Origin: Mycolicibacter sp. MU0102
GTDB taxonomy: Bacteria; Actinomycetota; Actinomycetes; Mycobacteriales; Mycobacteriaceae
Direction: 5' to 3'
Assembly (NCBI RefSeq): GCF_963378105.1
Contig: NZ_OY726398.1
Span: 1,488,001 to 1,552,000 of the forward strand
Length of the DNA: 64,000 bases
Shown: piece by piece, positions 14,661 through 24,410 of the stretch
Layout: every line of letters begins with the position of its first letter
Numbering within the stretch: the first letter of the stretch is position 1
The notes under the pieces: generated by a model
The model's input: only the letters and a program-made list of their open reading frames with translations
What the model was told of the DNA's origin: nothing
The model's database searches: none
Position numbers and translations under genes: made by a program

Positions 14661-16109
14661 GTGGGTGACCTCGTGGACGCCGACGGTTTGCCCACCGAGC
14701 TCGGTGCTCTCGACTACCTGTTGCACCGCGGGGAGGCCAATCCGCGCACCCGCTCGGGGATCATGGGCCTGGAGCTGCTCGACACCACCCCCGACTGGGA
14801 CCGCTTCCGGAGCCTGTTCGAGAACGTCTCGCGGAAGGTGCTGCGGCTGCGCCAGAAGGTTGTGGTGCCTACGCTGCCGACGGCGGCGCCGAGGTGGGTG
14901 GTAGACCCCGACTTCAACCTTGATTTCCATGTCCGGCGGCTCCGGGTGCCCGAGCCCGGGGGCTTGCGTGAGGTACTCGATCTGGCCGAGGTGGCGCTGC
15001 AATCACCGATGGACATCCAGCGCCCGCTGTGGTCGGCGACGCTGGTGGAAGGGCTGGCCGAGGGCCGCGCCGCCACCTTGATGCATCTGAGTCACGCGGT
15101 CACCGACGGTGTCGGCGGTGCTGCGATGTTCGGCCGGATCTATGACCTGGAGCGCGATCCGCCGGCGCGGTCGATGCCGCCGCAACCGGTACCGCAGGAT
15201 TTGTCGGCCAACGACCTGATGCGCGACGGCATCAACCACCTGCCGATCGCGATGCTCGGCAGTACCCGCGATGTGCTGTTGGGGGCGCTGTCGATGGCGA
15301 CCCGCACCGTGCGTAACCCCTTGTCGGCGGTGACCGGCGCCATCACCTACGCGCGGTCGGGCGCGCGGGTGATGAGTCAGGCCGCCGAACCCTCGCCCCT
15401 GCTGCGCCGGCGCAGCCTGGCCAGCCGGACCCAGGCGATCGACGTGCGGCTGTCGGATCTGCATCGGGCCGCCAAGGCCGGCGGTGGATCCATCAACGAC
15501 GCCTACCTGGCTGCCGTGTCCGGTGCGCTGGGGCGCTATCACCGGGCGCTGGGTGTACCGATCGCGACGCTGCCGATGGCGATCCCGGTGAACCTGCGCG
15601 CCGACGCCGATCCCGCCGGCGGCAACCGGTTCACCGGGGTGAACCTGGCGGCCCCGGTCGGAGTCGCCGACCCGGTGGAGCGGATCAAGCGGATTCGGTC
15701 TCAGATGACCCAGCGCCGTGACGAGCCGGCGATGGACGTGCTCGGCTCCATCGCGCCGCTGCTGAGCGTCTTTCCGTCCCCGGTTCTGGAGAAGATGACC
15801 GAGTCGGTGGTCAGCGCCGACGTGCAGGCCAGCAACGTGGCGTTCTATCCCGGCGAAACGTACATCGCGGGAGCGAAGGTGCTGCGGCACTACGGAATCG
15901 GCCCGTTGCCGGGTATCGCCATGATGGTGGTGCTGATCTCGCGGGGCGGCGAGTGCACCATCACGGTCCGCTATGACCGCGCGGCGGTCCGCGACGAGAG
16001 GCTGTTCGCCACCTGCCTGGTGGAAGGCTTCGACGAAGTGCTCGCGCTCGCCGGAGATCCCGCGCCGCGCTGCGTACCGGCCTCCTTCACCGCCGGTGGC
16101 GACTCATGA
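14661..16109 (+). CDS. WS/DGAT-family acyltransferase (Rv2484c-like)
   Basis: About 482 residues. The N-terminal LGALDYLLHRGE corresponds to the family start, and the active-site motif is HAVTDGVGG (H145, D149); the first histidine of the usual HHxxxDG is Ser here, and the second, catalytic one is kept. The C-terminal NLRADADPAGGNRFTGVNL is the family's second block. Proteins of this type make triacylglycerol or wax esters from acyl-CoA. I chose GTG 14661 because GGGGAG lies six bases upstream; GTG 14637 would add eight residues. The stop overlaps plsC as ATGA, making a three-gene acyltransferase operon with PlsC and PlsB2. Confidence 0.85.
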   Translation: MGDLVDADGLPTELGALDYLLHRGEANPRTRSGIMGLELLDTTPDWDRFRSLFENVSRKVLRLRQKVVVPTLPTAAPRWVVDPDFNLDFHVRRLRVPEPGGLREVLDLAEVALQSPMDIQRPLWSATLVEGLAEGRAATLMHLSHAVTDGVGGAAMFGRIYDLERDPPARSMPPQPVPQDLSANDLMRDGINHLPIAMLGSTRDVLLGALSMATRTVRNPLSAVTGAITYARSGARVMSQAAEPSPLLRRRSLASRTQAIDVRLSDLHRAAKAGGGSINDAYLAAVSGALGRYHRALGVPIATLPMAIPVNLRADADPAGGNRFTGVNLAAPVGVADPVERIKRIRSQMTQRRDEPAMDVLGSIAPLLSVFPSPVLEKMTESVVSADVQASNVAFYPGETYIAGAKVLRHYGIGPLPGIAMMVVLISRGGECTITVRYDRAAVRDERLFATCLVEGFDEVLALAGDPAPRCVPASFTAGGDS

Positions 16110-17755
16110 CCGACGACGAAAAGTCTCGGCCGCCGCGCGACATGCGGCTGCCCGGATCGGTGGCCGAGATTGCGGCGAGCCCGCCCGGCCCCAAGATCGG
16201 CGCGTTCTTCGATCTCGACGGCACCCTGGTGGCAGGCTTCACCGCCGTGATTCTCACCCGGGAGCGATTCCGGAGCCGCGACATGGGGCTGGGGGAGCTG
16301 TTCGGCATGATCCAGGCCGGGCTCAACCACCAGCTTGGCCGCATCGAGTTCGAGGAGCTCATCAACACCGCGTCGTCGGCACTGCGTGGCCGTTCGATCA
16401 GTGACCTCGACGAGATCGGCGAGCGGCTGTTCGTCCAGAAGATCGCCAAGCGCATCTACCCCGAAATGCGTGAGGTGGTGCGCGCCCACCAGGCGCGCGG
16501 GCACACCGTGGTGCTGAGCTCTTCGGCGCTGACCATCCAGGTCGAACCGGTGGCCCGTTTCCTGGGCATCACCAACACGCTCACCAACGCCTTCGTCACC
16601 GACGAGGACGGGGTGCTCACCGGCGAGGTGGTCGAACCGATCCTGTGGGGGCCGGGCAAGGCCGCCGCGGTGCAGAAGTTCGCCGCCGAACACGACATCG
16701 ACCTGCAGGACAGTTACTTCTACGCCGACGGGGACGAGGACGTCGCGCTGATGCATCTGGTCGGCAATCCGCGACCGACGAACCCCGAGGGCAAGATGGC
16801 CTCGGTCGCCCGCAAGCGCGGCTGGCCGATCCTGCAGTTCAGCAGCCGCGGCAGCGGGGTCGTCGGCCAACTGCGGAACCTGGCCGGCCTCAGCTCGATC
16901 GTCCCGGTGGGCGCCGGCGCGATCGGACTGGGCCTGCTGAGCGGCAGCCGGCGCCGGGGCGTCAACTTCTTCACCGCACTGTTCCCACAGGTGCTGTTGG
17001 GCCTCAATGGCGTGCGGCTCAACGTGATCGGCAAGGAGAACCTCACCGCAACCCGGCCGGCGGTGTTCATCTTCAACCACCGCAACCAGGTCGATCCGGT
17101 GATCACCGCCTCGCTCGTGCGGGACAACTGGATCAGCGTCGGCAAACGCGAGTTGGAGCGAGACCCGATCGCCGGTCCGCTGGGAAAGCTGACCGAGATG
17201 GTGTTCATCGACCGGGACGACGCGGCAGCGGCCGTGGAGTCGCTACAGCAGATCGAAGAACGCGCCAAACGCGGATTGTCGGTGGTGATCGCGCCCGAAG
17301 GGACCCGGGTGGACACCACCGGGGTCGGCCCGTTCAAGAAGGGGCCGTTCCGCCTCGCCATGGCGGCCGGGATACCGATCGTTCCGGTGATCATCCGCAA
17401 CGCCGAGGTGGTCGCCGACCGGGACTCGATGAGCGCCCACCCGGGCACCGTCGACGTCGCGGTGTTCCCGGCGATCTCGGTCGAGGACTGGACGGTCGAC
17501 ACGCTGCCCGAGCGGATCGCGGAGGTCCGCCAGCTGTACCTGGACACCCTGGCCGACTGGCCGGTCGACGAGTTGCCGGCCTGGTCACCCAAGCCAGCGG
17601 CCAAGAAGACGCCGGCTAAAAAGGCTGCCGCCAAGAAAGCGCCGGCTAAAAAGGCCGTAGCCAAGAAAGCGCCCGCCAAAAAGGTTGCCGCCAAAAAAAC
17701 CCCGGCCAAGAAGGCTCCGGCCAAGAAGCCGCCGGCCCCGAAGGGGGAGCAGTGA
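16106..17755 (+). CDS. plsC: HAD hydrolase/1-acylglycerol-3-phosphate acyltransferase fusion
   Basis: A 549-residue two-domain enzyme. The N-terminal HAD-IB phosphatase has D36-L-D38-G-T and the later YADGDEDVALM motif (206-216). The C-terminal acyltransferase has NHRNQVD (H325, D330) and PEGTR (397-401). Together they match the bifunctional PlsC of mycobacteria (Rv2483c). Residues 498-549 form a tail of AKKTPAKK/AAKKAPAKK repeats, histone H1-like and very basic, which could bind acidic membranes or nucleic acid. It is coupled to the WS/DGAT gene by ATGA and to plsB2 by GTGA (17752-17755), so phosphatidate synthesis steps are co-expressed. Confidence 0.88.
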   Translation: MTDDEKSRPPRDMRLPGSVAEIAASPPGPKIGAFFDLDGTLVAGFTAVILTRERFRSRDMGLGELFGMIQAGLNHQLGRIEFEELINTASSALRGRSISDLDEIGERLFVQKIAKRIYPEMREVVRAHQARGHTVVLSSSALTIQVEPVARFLGITNTLTNAFVTDEDGVLTGEVVEPILWGPGKAAAVQKFAAEHDIDLQDSYFYADGDEDVALMHLVGNPRPTNPEGKMASVARKRGWPILQFSSRGSGVVGQLRNLAGLSSIVPVGAGAIGLGLLSGSRRRGVNFFTALFPQVLLGLNGVRLNVIGKENLTATRPAVFIFNHRNQVDPVITASLVRDNWISVGKRELERDPIAGPLGKLTEMVFIDRDDAAAAVESLQQIEERAKRGLSVVIAPEGTRVDTTGVGPFKKGPFRLAMAAGIPIVPVIIRNAEVVADRDSMSAHPGTVDVAVFPAISVEDWTVDTLPERIAEVRQLYLDTLADWPVDELPAWSPKPAAKKTPAKKAAAKKAPAKKAVAKKAPAKKVAAKKTPAKKAPAKKPPAPKGEQ

Positions 17756-20106
17756 CGACATCACCGGCCACCGACCCCCCGGGGTCCACGGCTACCGCCG
17801 ACACCCTGGTCTTGGCCTACGTGAAGTCGCCGGTAGAGGCCGACCTCATTCACGAGTGGCTGGAACGGTACCGGGAGGGCCGCCGCGGCGAGCGCATCGA
17901 ACTGCTGGAGCTCGACCCATCGCAGCGCTCGCCCGGCGCGATGGCTCGGCTGGTCGGGCACCTCGAACGCGACGAGCGGCGGTCGATCCTGCCGGTGCGG
18001 GTCTTCTGGATGCCCCGTGCCGAAGCCTCCGCGCTGAAGCGGGTGACCGCCTTGTTGCCCGGCCGCAATCCGTATCGGCCCAGTGAACGCCAACAGCGCC
18101 AGATCCTGCGGACCGAGTCGTCGCTGGCCCGCGTCGTGGTGGGTGAGCCGGCCAGCGTCGCCGACCTGCGCAGTCAGTGGAGTGAGAACACCGTCGGTGA
18201 AAACCCCCGGGACTTCGCGCATTTCGTCACGCGCCGCGCGGTGCTGGCGCTGGAGCGCGCCGAGAACCGGATCCTGGGCCCGCAATACAAGTCGCCGCGG
18301 CTGGTGAAACCGGAGATCTTGGCATCGACCCGATTCCGCGAGGGACTGGAAGCCATTCCGGGAGCCACCGTCGACGAGGCCGGCAAGATGCTCGACGAAC
18401 TGTCCACCGGCTGGAGTCGGGTCTCGGTCGACATGGTCGGCGTCTTGACCCGGATGCTCAGCCGCGGCTTCGACCCCGAGATCGACTACGACGAGTATCA
18501 GGTCGCCGCGCTGCGCACCGCGCTGGAGAACCACCCCGCGGTGCTGCTGTTCTCCCACCGGTCCTACATCGACGGCGCGGTCATGCCGGTGGCGATGCAG
18601 GAGAACCGGCTCCCTCCGGTCCACGTCTTCGCCGGCATCAATCTGTCGTTCGGATTGATGGGGCCGTTGCTGCGCCGCTCCGGCGTCATCTTCATCCGCC
18701 GCAGTATCGGCAACAACCCGCTCTACAAGTACGTGCTCAAGGAGTACGTCGGCTACGTGATGGAGAAGCGGTTCAACCTGAGCTGGTCCATCGAGGGCAC
18801 CCGGTCGCGCACCGGCAAGATGCTGCCCCCCAAGCTCGGGCTGATGACCTACGTCGCCGACGCCTACCTGGACGACCGGACTGAAGATGTTCTGCTGCAG
18901 GGTGTTTCGATCAGTTTTGACCAGCTGCACGAGACCGACGAGTACGCCGCCTACGCCCGCGGCGGGGAGAAGACCCCCGAGGGGATCCGCTGGCTCTACC
19001 ACTTCATCAAGGCGCAGGGCGAACGCAACTACGGCAAGATTTACGTGCGTTTCCCCGAGGCCGTATCGATGCGCCAGTACCTCGGCGCACCCGACAGCGC
19101 GGGCGCGACCGACCCGGACGCCAAGCGGCTGGCCATGCAGAAGATGGCCATCGAGGTGGCCTGGCGGATCCAGCGCGTCACCCCGATCAGCGCGACCGGC
19201 CTGGTGTCGGCATTGCTGCTGACCACGCACGGGCTGGCGTTGACGCTGGACCAGATTCACCATTCGCTGCAGGCCGGCCTGGATTACCTGGAACGCAAAC
19301 AGACTCCGATCTCCACCAGCGGGTTGCGGCTGCGCAGCCGCGACGGGGTCCGCGCGGCGGTGGATGCGCTGTCCAACGGGCATCCGGTCACCCGGGTGGA
19401 CGGCGGGCGAGAATCGGTGTGGCGGATCGCTCCCGAAGACGAGCACGCCGCGTCGTTCTACCGCAACTCGGTGATCCACGCCTTCCTGGAGACCTCGATC
19501 GTCGAGCTGGCCCTGGCGCACGCCGGCCGCGGCGAAGGCGACCGGCTGGACGCGTTCTGGACCCAAGCGATGCGGCTGCGCGACCTGCTCAAGTTCGACT
19601 TCTACTTCGCTGACTCCGCGTCGTTCCGCGACAACATCGCCGAGGAGATGTCCTGGTTCGGTGACTGGCAGGAGCGGGTCGGCGCCGGTGGCGCCGAGAT
19701 CGACGGCATTCTGTCGGAGAAGACTCCGGTGACCTCCGACGTCATGCTGCGGGTGTTCTTCGAGTCCTACGCGATTGTCGCCGATGTGCTCTGCGACGCA
19801 CCGGACGACATCGGTGAGAACGAACTGACGCAGTTGGCCTTGGGGGTCGGCCGTCAGTACGTGGCGCAGGGACGCGTTCGCAGCAGTGAATCGGTGTCCA
19901 CTCTGCTGTTCGCGACCGCATGTCAGGTGGTCGCCGATCAGGGCCTGCTGGAACCCGCGCCGGATCTGGCGGGGCGCCGCAAAGCGTTCCGGGCTGAACT
20001 GCGCGGGATCCTGCAGGACTCCGATCACATCGCCCGCATCGCCCGGGAGGCGTTTGCCGCCCGGGACATGGAGGTGCGACGGCATTGGCGGGGATTGAGC
20101 AAGTAG
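17752..20106 (+). CDS. plsB2: Glycerol-3-phosphate 1-O-acyltransferase
   Basis: A 784-residue PlsB-type enzyme that acylates sn-glycerol 3-phosphate, the first step of phospholipid and triacylglycerol synthesis, at the inner face of the membrane. The catalytic motif is SHRSYID (H269, D274); SIEGTRSRTG (346-355) is the glycerol-phosphate-binding block III, and GVIFIRRSIG is block II. The length agrees with PlsB2 of M. tuberculosis (789). The start is GTG 17752 inside the plsC stop. There is no transmembrane helix of note, consistent with a peripheral enzyme. Confidence 0.9.
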   Translation: MTTSPATDPPGSTATADTLVLAYVKSPVEADLIHEWLERYREGRRGERIELLELDPSQRSPGAMARLVGHLERDERRSILPVRVFWMPRAEASALKRVTALLPGRNPYRPSERQQRQILRTESSLARVVVGEPASVADLRSQWSENTVGENPRDFAHFVTRRAVLALERAENRILGPQYKSPRLVKPEILASTRFREGLEAIPGATVDEAGKMLDELSTGWSRVSVDMVGVLTRMLSRGFDPEIDYDEYQVAALRTALENHPAVLLFSHRSYIDGAVMPVAMQENRLPPVHVFAGINLSFGLMGPLLRRSGVIFIRRSIGNNPLYKYVLKEYVGYVMEKRFNLSWSIEGTRSRTGKMLPPKLGLMTYVADAYLDDRTEDVLLQGVSISFDQLHETDEYAAYARGGEKTPEGIRWLYHFIKAQGERNYGKIYVRFPEAVSMRQYLGAPDSAGATDPDAKRLAMQKMAIEVAWRIQRVTPISATGLVSALLLTTHGLALTLDQIHHSLQAGLDYLERKQTPISTSGLRLRSRDGVRAAVDALSNGHPVTRVDGGRESVWRIAPEDEHAASFYRNSVIHAFLETSIVELALAHAGRGEGDRLDAFWTQAMRLRDLLKFDFYFADSASFRDNIAEEMSWFGDWQERVGAGGAEIDGILSEKTPVTSDVMLRVFFESYAIVADVLCDAPDDIGENELTQLALGVGRQYVAQGRVRSSESVSTLLFATACQVVADQGLLEPAPDLAGRRKAFRAELRGILQDSDHIARIAREAFAARDMEVRRHWRGLSK

Positions 20107-20173
20107 CGGGGCAGGCTGCAACGTCGCCCGCCTGGTATGAGGCGCGGCGGGCGCGCACCATACGCTGGAAGCC

Positions 20174-22174
20174 ATGACGGCTACTTCGGCGACCCGCGGC
20201 CGCGCGGCGATCGTGGTGCCGCTGCTGGCCGGGTTGGCGATCCTGGCCGGGTGCATCGCCGCCGGGATCGGGGCGCTGTCGTTGGCCGACGCCCTGACCG
20301 CGACCGGTCTGCCCGACCCGGGACCGGTGACCACGCTGGGACTGCCGTTCGTGCGGGCGGCCGGCGAGATGGCCGCAGTGCTGGCGGTGGGATCGTTTCT
20401 GCTCGCGGCGTTCCTGGTGCCGCCGCAGGAGAGCGGGGTCCTCGATGTCGCCGGCTACCGCGCGCTGCGGTTGGGCACCGCGGCGTCGGGAGTCTGGGCG
20501 GTGTGTGCCGCGCTCCTGGTTCCGTTGACGATCTCCGATGTCTCCGGGCACCCGTTGTCGGAGTTCCTCGACCCGGCGACGGCCTGGTCGTTCGCCGGAC
20601 TGGTCGACACCGCGTCGGCCTGGCGGTGGACCGCGCTGCTGGCCGCGGTGGTGACACTGGCGAGCCTGCCCGTGCTGCGCTGGTCCTGGACACCGGTGTT
20701 GCTGGCGGGTTCGCTGCTGACCCTGATCCCGCTGGGGTTGACCGGGCATTCCGCCGCCGGCGGGTCACACGACCTGGCCACCAACAGCCTGCTGATTCAC
20801 CTGATCGCCGCGGGCCTGTGGGCCGGCGGCCTGCTGGCGCTGCTGGTCCACGCGATTCGCGGCGGCGAACACGCCGACCTGGCCGCACGGCGCTTCTCCA
20901 CCGTGGCGCTGTGGTGCTTCGTGGCGATGGGCCTGTCCGGAGTGCTCAACGCGCTGGTGCGACTGACCCTCGCCGACCTGCTGACCACGGCGTACGGCCA
21001 ATTGGTGGTGGCCAAGTTCGTCGCCCTGTGTGCGCTCGGCGCCCTGGGTGCCTGGCAGCGGCGCCGTGGGGTGGCCGCACTGCAGGAAGACCCGAACAAG
21101 CGCGCCCCGCTGATCCGGCTGGCGCTGACCGAGACCGTCGTCTTCGCGCTGACCTTCGGCGTCGCGGTGGGGTTGGGCCGCACCCCGCCACCCCCGCCGA
21201 CGGTGCTCAACCCATCGGTCCCGATGGTCAAGATCGGCTACGACTTCGCCGGCCCGCCGACCGTGGCCCGGATCCTGTTCGACTGGCGATACGACGTCGT
21301 CTTCGGCACCGCCGCGATAGTGCTGGCCGGCGTGTATCTGGCCGGGGTGCTGCGGCTACGCCGTCGTGGTGACGCCTGGCCCGCAGGCCGCACCACCGCC
21401 TGGATGCTGGGCTGTTTGACCCTGCTGTTCGCCACCTCGTCGGGCACCGGTCGCTACATGCCGGCGATGTTCAGCATGCACATGGCCGTGCACATGCTGC
21501 TGTCGATGCTGGTGCCGATCCTGCTGGTGCTGGGCGGGCCGACCACGCTGGCGCTACGGGCGCTGCCGGTCGCCGGTCGCGGCGAGCCGCCCGGGATGCG
21601 CGAATGGCTGCTGGCCGCGCTGCACAGCCGGGTTTCGCGGGTCCTCACCAATCCGATCGTCGCGGCGGTGATCTTCGTCGTCGGTTTTTACGGGCTCTAC
21701 TTCAGCAGCCTGTTCGACTCGATCGCCGGCAGCCACGCTGGGCACCTCGCGATGAACATCCACTTCATCCTCAGCGGCTACCTGTTCTATTGGGTCGTGA
21801 TCGGCGTGGACCCCACGCCGCGGCCCATCTCACCGCTGGCCAAGCTGGCGGTGGTGTTCGCCTCGTTGCCGCTGCACGGCTTCTTCGGGGTCTTCCTGAT
21901 GGGGATGCACAAGGTGCTCGGGGAGTGGTTCTACGGTGCGCTGGGCCTGCCCTGGCACACCGATTTGGCCGGAGACCAGCACCTGGGCGGCGGCATCACC
22001 TGGTCGGCAGGCGAATTGCCCCTGCTCATGGTGATGATTGCGCTGCTGGTGCAGTGGCATCGCAGTGACCGGCGCACCGCAAAGCGGCTCGACCGTGCCG
22101 CTGACCGCGATGACGACGCCGACCTGGCCGCCTACAACGCGATGCTGGCCGAGATGGCCCGCCGCGACGGGTGA
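20174..22174 (+). CDS. CopD/CtaG fusion membrane protein
   Basis: A 666-residue polytopic protein with about 14 predicted spans. The N-terminal half (1-330) resembles the copper-resistance D domain; the C-terminal half (350-650) is a CtaG/caa3-type assembly domain with MFSMHMAVHMLLSMLVPILL, HAGHLAMNIHFILSGYLFYW and LPLHGFFGVFLMGMHKVLGEW, rich in histidine and methionine as expected for copper handling. The same fusion is known in mycobacteria (Rv0102, about 661 residues). A likely role is delivering copper to cytochrome oxidase or exporting it. The gene stands alone, 67 bases after plsB2, at the edge of an 8-kb segment that interrupts conserved order. Confidence 0.82.
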   Translation: MTATSATRGRAAIVVPLLAGLAILAGCIAAGIGALSLADALTATGLPDPGPVTTLGLPFVRAAGEMAAVLAVGSFLLAAFLVPPQESGVLDVAGYRALRLGTAASGVWAVCAALLVPLTISDVSGHPLSEFLDPATAWSFAGLVDTASAWRWTALLAAVVTLASLPVLRWSWTPVLLAGSLLTLIPLGLTGHSAAGGSHDLATNSLLIHLIAAGLWAGGLLALLVHAIRGGEHADLAARRFSTVALWCFVAMGLSGVLNALVRLTLADLLTTAYGQLVVAKFVALCALGALGAWQRRRGVAALQEDPNKRAPLIRLALTETVVFALTFGVAVGLGRTPPPPPTVLNPSVPMVKIGYDFAGPPTVARILFDWRYDVVFGTAAIVLAGVYLAGVLRLRRRGDAWPAGRTTAWMLGCLTLLFATSSGTGRYMPAMFSMHMAVHMLLSMLVPILLVLGGPTTLALRALPVAGRGEPPGMREWLLAALHSRVSRVLTNPIVAAVIFVVGFYGLYFSSLFDSIAGSHAGHLAMNIHFILSGYLFYWVVIGVDPTPRPISPLAKLAVVFASLPLHGFFGVFLMGMHKVLGEWFYGALGLPWHTDLAGDQHLGGGITWSAGELPLLMVMIALLVQWHRSDRRTAKRLDRAADRDDDADLAAYNAMLAEMARRDG

Positions 22175-22193
22175 GCCCAGCGCGGTGACCTGC

Positions 22194-22772
22194 CTACCCG
22201 ATCTGGCCAGCCGCGGCGCGTACCGCCGCACGCACCCGATCGGCAACGACCTGGGCCGATGAGGTGTCGAGCTTGCCGTCGAGGTGCAGGAAGGCCAGGC
22301 CGTGCACCAATCCCCACACGGCGGTGGCTATCGCCTCCGAGTCGGCCGACGGAAACACCTGTCGCACAATGGAGTTCAAATATTCTTGGATCGCGGTGAC
22401 CGCGTCCACCCGCTCGGCGTTGCTCGGGTCGCATTGCTCGGTGAACATCACCCGGAACAGTCCGGGTCGGTCGAGCGCGAACTGGACGTAGGCGACGGCG
22501 ATCGCAGCGAGGTCATCCGCCGTCTTCGGCGCGGGATGCGCCGCGGCCAGGTCGGTGGCCAGTTCGCGATAACCCACCCCGGCGATCGCCGACAGCAGCG
22601 CGTTCCGGTCGGCGAAATGTCGGTAGGGCGCCGCGGTCGATACGCCGGCTCGACGAGCGGCGGCACGCAGCGACAGTTCGGTGGCGCCGTTTTCCTCAAG
22701 GAGATCCATAGCCGCGCGGATCAGGCTTCCGGGCAGGTCGCCGTGGTGATAGGTCTTGGTGGACGCTGACAT
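22194..22772 (-). CDS. TetR-family regulator with WHG-type C-terminus
   Basis: A 192-residue repressor. The N-terminal part starts TYHHGDL and has a helix-turn-helix (LSLRAAARRAGVSTAAPYRH, about 34-53). The C-terminal half with FRVMF and WGLVHGLAFLHLDG is of the WHG type. It is divergent from an SDR gene across 114 bases that contain two copies of an inverted operator; a very similar pair lies upstream of the enoyl-reductase-like gene at 25603. This suggests one regulator controlling the SDR, nitroreductase and reductase-like genes. Inducer unknown. Confidence 0.85.
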   Translation of the reverse strand: MSASTKTYHHGDLPGSLIRAAMDLLEENGATELSLRAAARRAGVSTAAPYRHFADRNALLSAIAGVGYRELATDLAAAHPAPKTADDLAAIAVAYVQFALDRPGLFRVMFTEQCDPSNAERVDAVTAIQEYLNSIVRQVFPSADSEAIATAVWGLVHGLAFLHLDGKLDTSSAQVVADRVRAAVRAAAGQIG

Positions 22773-22786
22773 CTGTGGCTACCCCG

Positions 22787-22847
22787 TGTTGACGCCGCTT
22801 ACATGAGCTCCTAACGTTAGCAGCATGCCGAGTAAGCGCCGCTAACA
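22787..22847. promoter_or_regulatory. Paired TetR operators in the TetR/SDR divergent region
   Basis: TGTTGACGCCGCTTAC (22787-22802) and GTAAGCGCCGCTAACA (22832-22847) are inverted to each other; each is itself an imperfect palindrome of GTTxxC-N3-GCTTAC form. Between them lies a perfect CTAACGTTAG (22811-22820). The same arm pair recurs at 25663-25712. Confidence 0.6.
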
Positions 22848-22886
22848 TTTGCGGCTTTTTGGCGACGCAGCGAAGGAGACCTTGCA

Positions 22887-23717
22887 GTGACCTCACCCCG
22901 AACGATCGTGATCACCGGCGCCAGTGACGGCATCGGCGCCGTCGCAGCGCGTGCCCTGGCCGGGCCGGAGGTCAACCTCGTTGTCGTCGGCCGCTCGGCC
23001 CAGAAATTAGCGCCGGTCGCCGCCGATGCCGGTGCCACCGCGCTGACCGCGGATTTCGCCGATCTGAACCAGGTTCGCGCGCTGGCCGAACAGATCCGCG
23101 AACAGGTCGGCGCCATCGACGTCCTGCTGAACAACGCGGGTGGAACGTTCGCGCCGGGTCTGCGTACGGCGCAGGGGCATGAACCCAACTTCGGAATCAA
23201 CCACCTCGCGCCCTTCCTGCTGACCAACCTGCTGCGCGATCGGCTGGCCGCCGCCGGTGGCGCGCTGGTGCTGAACACCTCCAGCGTCGGCAACCGGTTC
23301 GGACACGTCGACCTCGATGACCTGGACTACCGGCGCCGGCGTGCCTTCGAGACGCGGGCCTACGGGACCAGCAAGCTGATGAACATCTTGTTCACCCGCG
23401 GCATTGCCCAGCGCTGGGTTGACGACGGGATCATCTCGGCCGCAGTGCATCCCGGTCCGGTCGCGACCAGCTTCGGTCGGGACTCCTGGTTTGTCGGCCT
23501 GCTCTACCGCACCCCGCTGCGCCACCTTGCGACCATCACCCCGGCCAAGGGTGCCACGCCGTTGATCGAACTGGCCAACCGCGGCGCCGACCCCGAGATC
23601 AACGGCGTCTACTTCGACCGCCACCGCGCGAACGGCCGCGAGAATCGGCAGGCCCACGACCCCAAGCTCATCGACGGGCTATGGACTAGCTCCGCCGATC
23701 TCGTCGGCCTGGACTGA
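22887..23717 (+). CDS. Short-chain dehydrogenase/reductase
   Basis: A 276-residue classical SDR of the retinol-dehydrogenase-like subgroup. The NAD(P)-binding motif is GASDGIG (residues 11-17), NNAGG follows at the expected distance, the active site has a serine in NTSSVGN and Y-G-T-S-K as the catalytic YxxxK. It starts at GTG 22887, eight bases after AAGGAG. It faces a TetR gene over a shared operator region and is likely repressed by it. Its 3' end overlaps the convergent nitroreductase gene by 39 bases. The substrate is not evident; partners suggest reduction of an enone or aldehyde. Confidence 0.85.
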   Translation: MTSPRTIVITGASDGIGAVAARALAGPEVNLVVVGRSAQKLAPVAADAGATALTADFADLNQVRALAEQIREQVGAIDVLLNNAGGTFAPGLRTAQGHEPNFGINHLAPFLLTNLLRDRLAAAGGALVLNTSSVGNRFGHVDLDDLDYRRRRAFETRAYGTSKLMNILFTRGIAQRWVDDGIISAAVHPGPVATSFGRDSWFVGLLYRTPLRHLATITPAKGATPLIELANRGADPEINGVYFDRHRANGRENRQAHDPKLIDGLWTSSADLVGLD

Positions 23718-24410
23718 TCGCCACGGCTGGTGGCCGAATCGATCGACGTGCACCACTTCGTCGATCGGGGGACGCTGGGTCGGGCCGTAGCGCCCGCGTG
23801 CCCAGCCGATCGGGATGATGCATACCGGCACCATCTCAGGTGGCAGCTCCAGCACGCGGCGCGTGCTGCGCACTAACAACAACGGCAGCGTCTGCAGTGA
23901 GGCGCCCAGGCCCACGGCTCGGCACGCCAGGAGCAGGTTCTGCACCGCGGGATAGACCGAACCGTAGAACGACGAGATCCTGATTTGCGGCCACCCGACA
24001 GGCTGGTGCTTGAGGGTGCGCCGGTAGCAGGCCACTACGAGGGTCGGCAGTTCGTGGTAGTGCTCACGCTGCCACTCCGACACCCGCAACTGGCGTCGCG
24101 TCGGCTCGTCGGTGGCGGTGCGCCTGGCAAACCAGCCGAACAGCTTGAACGCCCTTTGGTAGCTGCGCACCAGGCGCCGCTTCTGCTCGGCGTCGTTGAC
24201 CACGACGAATGCCCAGTCCTGGCTGTTGGAACTGGTGGGAGCCTTGAGTGCAAGCGCAAGCACCTCGCGCAGTAGTTCCTCGTCGACGGGGTCGAAGTGC
24301 AGCCGGCGGATCGCACGCTGCGAGCGCATGGCCTCGGCGAGCGGCATGGTCAACCCCGCCAGCGCCTCGGCGGTGTCCGGGGGTACGAAGGGGCCGGCGG
24401 TGGTGTTCAT
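23679..24410 (-). CDS. Nitroreductase-family protein
   Basis: A 243-residue FMN-dependent nitroreductase-fold protein. RSQRAIRRLHFDPVDEELL is the usual N-terminal FMN phosphate site, followed by APTSSNSQDWAFVVV and later VQNLLLACRAVGLGASLQT. Reading starts at ATG 24410, which overlaps the stop of the upstream gene as ATGA; a longer frame upstream is a shadow. It forms a two-gene minus-strand operon with the enoyl-reductase-like gene. Members reduce nitro groups, quinones or activated double bonds using NAD(P)H. The 3' end overlaps the convergent SDR gene. Confidence 0.85.
   Translation of the reverse strand: MNTTAGPFVPPDTAEALAGLTMPLAEAMRSQRAIRRLHFDPVDEELLREVLALALKAPTSSNSQDWAFVVVNDAEQKRRLVRSYQRAFKLFGWFARRTATDEPTRRQLRVSEWQREHYHELPTLVVACYRRTLKHQPVGWPQIRISSFYGSVYPAVQNLLLACRAVGLGASLQTLPLLLVRSTRRVLELPPEMVPVCIIPIGWARGRYGPTQRPPIDEVVHVDRFGHQPWRSVQADEIGGASP

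Noticed and set aside
14262..15002. Long minus-strand ORF across the WS/DGAT start
   Set aside because: It is an antisense shadow of a well-supported acyltransferase gene and shows no domain.
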